From assembly GCA_946222885.1 (NCBI GenBank), contig CAMIAK010000030.1, positions 1-5,033 of the forward strand: a stretch of DNA of 5,033 nt, in the 5' to 3' direction. The translations under genes were made by a program, and so were the position numbers. The notes under the pieces were generated by a model. The model worked only from the letters and a program-made list of their open reading frames with translations. It did no database searches and was not told the DNA's origin. Of the stretch, positions 4,522 to 5,033 are shown piece after piece (within the stretch, counting starts at the first letter, position 1; each line of letters begins with the position of its first letter). This DNA comes from an uncultured Nesterenkonia sp. (lineage in GTDB: Bacteria > Actinomycetota > Actinomycetes > Actinomycetales > Micrococcaceae).

Positions 4522-5033
4522 TCAGCCGCTGAAGCGGCGGCCGAGCTGGGCGAAGGTCCAGCCGGCGTCCTCCCAGTCGGCAGCCGGCAGCACGTTGCGG
4601 GCATCGACGAACCGCTTGCCCGCCACCAGGTCATCCAGATCTGCGGGGGTCAGGGCCTTGAACTCATTCCACTCGGTGGTCAGCATCACCAGTTCAGCGT
4701 CCTTCACGGCCTCGGTGAGGCTGTCCACATAGCCCAGGCGGGGGTAGCGCTTGGCGGCGTTGTGGTTGCCCTCAGGGTCGTAGACGGCCACATCGGCGCC
4801 GGCGTTGAACAGGCGGGCGGCCACGTCCAGACCGGGGGAGTCTCGCACGTCATCGGAGAGGGGCTTGAAGGTGATGCCCAGCACGGCGATCTTCTTGCCC
4901 ACCACGTCCTGCTCCAGCAGCTCGAAGGCCCGGGCTACGGCCTTCTTGCGGCGGCGCAGGTTGATCTTGTCCATCTCATCGAGGAAGGTCATGGTGTGGT
5001 CCAGGCCCAGCTCGCTGACGCGGGTCTGCAGGG
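4522..5033 (-). CDS. ugd: UDP-glucose 6-dehydrogenase, C-terminal part (5' end outside the window)
   Basis: Cytoplasmic enzyme that oxidises UDP-glucose to UDP-glucuronate with two NAD+, supplying precursor for capsule, exopolysaccharide or other cell-surface glycans. Only the last 169 codons are present, of about 440 usual for the family. The reading frame is open to the window edge, entering as LQTRVSELGLDHTMTFLDEMDKINLRRRKKAV, the end of the central dimerisation helix and the linker. The C-terminal UDP-binding domain follows: KKIAVLGITFKPLSDDVRDSP (fragment residues 46-66), the GADVAVYDP strand-turn (78-86), TEWNEF (119-124) and VDARNVL (142-148), ending in GRRFSG. The N-terminal NAD-binding domain and the catalytic Cys region are outside, so activity cannot be judged. 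The in-frame ATG at 4992 is internal and not the start. The gene is followed by a hairpin and two small unknown genes on the same strand; no other polysaccharide gene is visible here. Confidence 0.93.
   Translation of the reverse strand, partial: LQTRVSELGLDHTMTFLDEMDKINLRRRKKAVARAFELLEQDVVGKKIAVLGITFKPLSDDVRDSPGLDVAARLFNAGADVAVYDPEGNHNAAKRYPRLGYVDSLTEAVKDAELVMLTTEWNEFKALTPADLDDLVAGKRFVDARNVLPAADWEDAGWTFAQLGRRFSG

Noticed and set aside
4475..4732. Plus-strand open frame antisense to the ugd 3' end
   Set aside because: It is a shadow of ugd, whose reading frame is strongly conserved with the UDP-glucose dehydrogenase C-terminal domain.

Overview
The window is a high-GC chromosomal segment that reads like a member of the Actinomycetota, most likely Micrococcales and Micrococcaceae-like. 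This rests on the strong G/C bias at third codon positions, the actinobacterial forms of the RDD and SpoIIM families, TANNNT-type -10 boxes next to start codons, and long GC-rich hairpins without U tracts as gene-end signals. The genus cannot be fixed from the sequence alone. No rRNA, tRNA, CRISPR array, transposase or integrase was seen.

Left part (104-1961): a divergent pair of membrane-protein genes, an RDD-family protein on the minus strand and a SpoIIM-family protein on the plus strand. They share a 55-bp spacer. It appears to hold two back-to-back promoters whose -35 boxes abut at 943/944, and each -10 box lies exactly 6 nt from a start codon. This suggests that both mRNAs are leaderless. 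Both proteins are poorly characterised polytopic membrane proteins that often sit close together in actinobacterial genomes.

Middle part (1962-3661): hairpins close the spoIIM unit. A separate promoter and a good ribosome binding site then lead into a 499-residue protein. Its C-terminal half is a four-helix TIGR01906/DUF1461 (Lit-like) membrane domain, with both family histidines placed as in lipoprotein intramolecular transacylase. Its N-terminal half is a roughly 250-residue, low-complexity, probably disordered cytoplasmic extension. A 23-bp hairpin ends the gene.

Right part (3662-5033), all on the minus strand: the 3' end of a UDP-glucose 6-dehydrogenase gene, which makes UDP-glucuronate for surface polysaccharide, then its hairpin, then a two-gene cassette of small unknown proteins. 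The first is a 123-residue single-pass membrane protein. The second is a 94-residue soluble, aromatic-rich protein whose start lies 47 nt inside the first. By hand count the distal part of the cassette (3661-3960) is about 56% GC, against about 73% in a sampled 60-base stretch of the lit-like gene. Hairpins with the same GGCCGGCCTCC core flank the cassette, so it looks like an accessory insertion between two core genes. It is the least explained part of the window.
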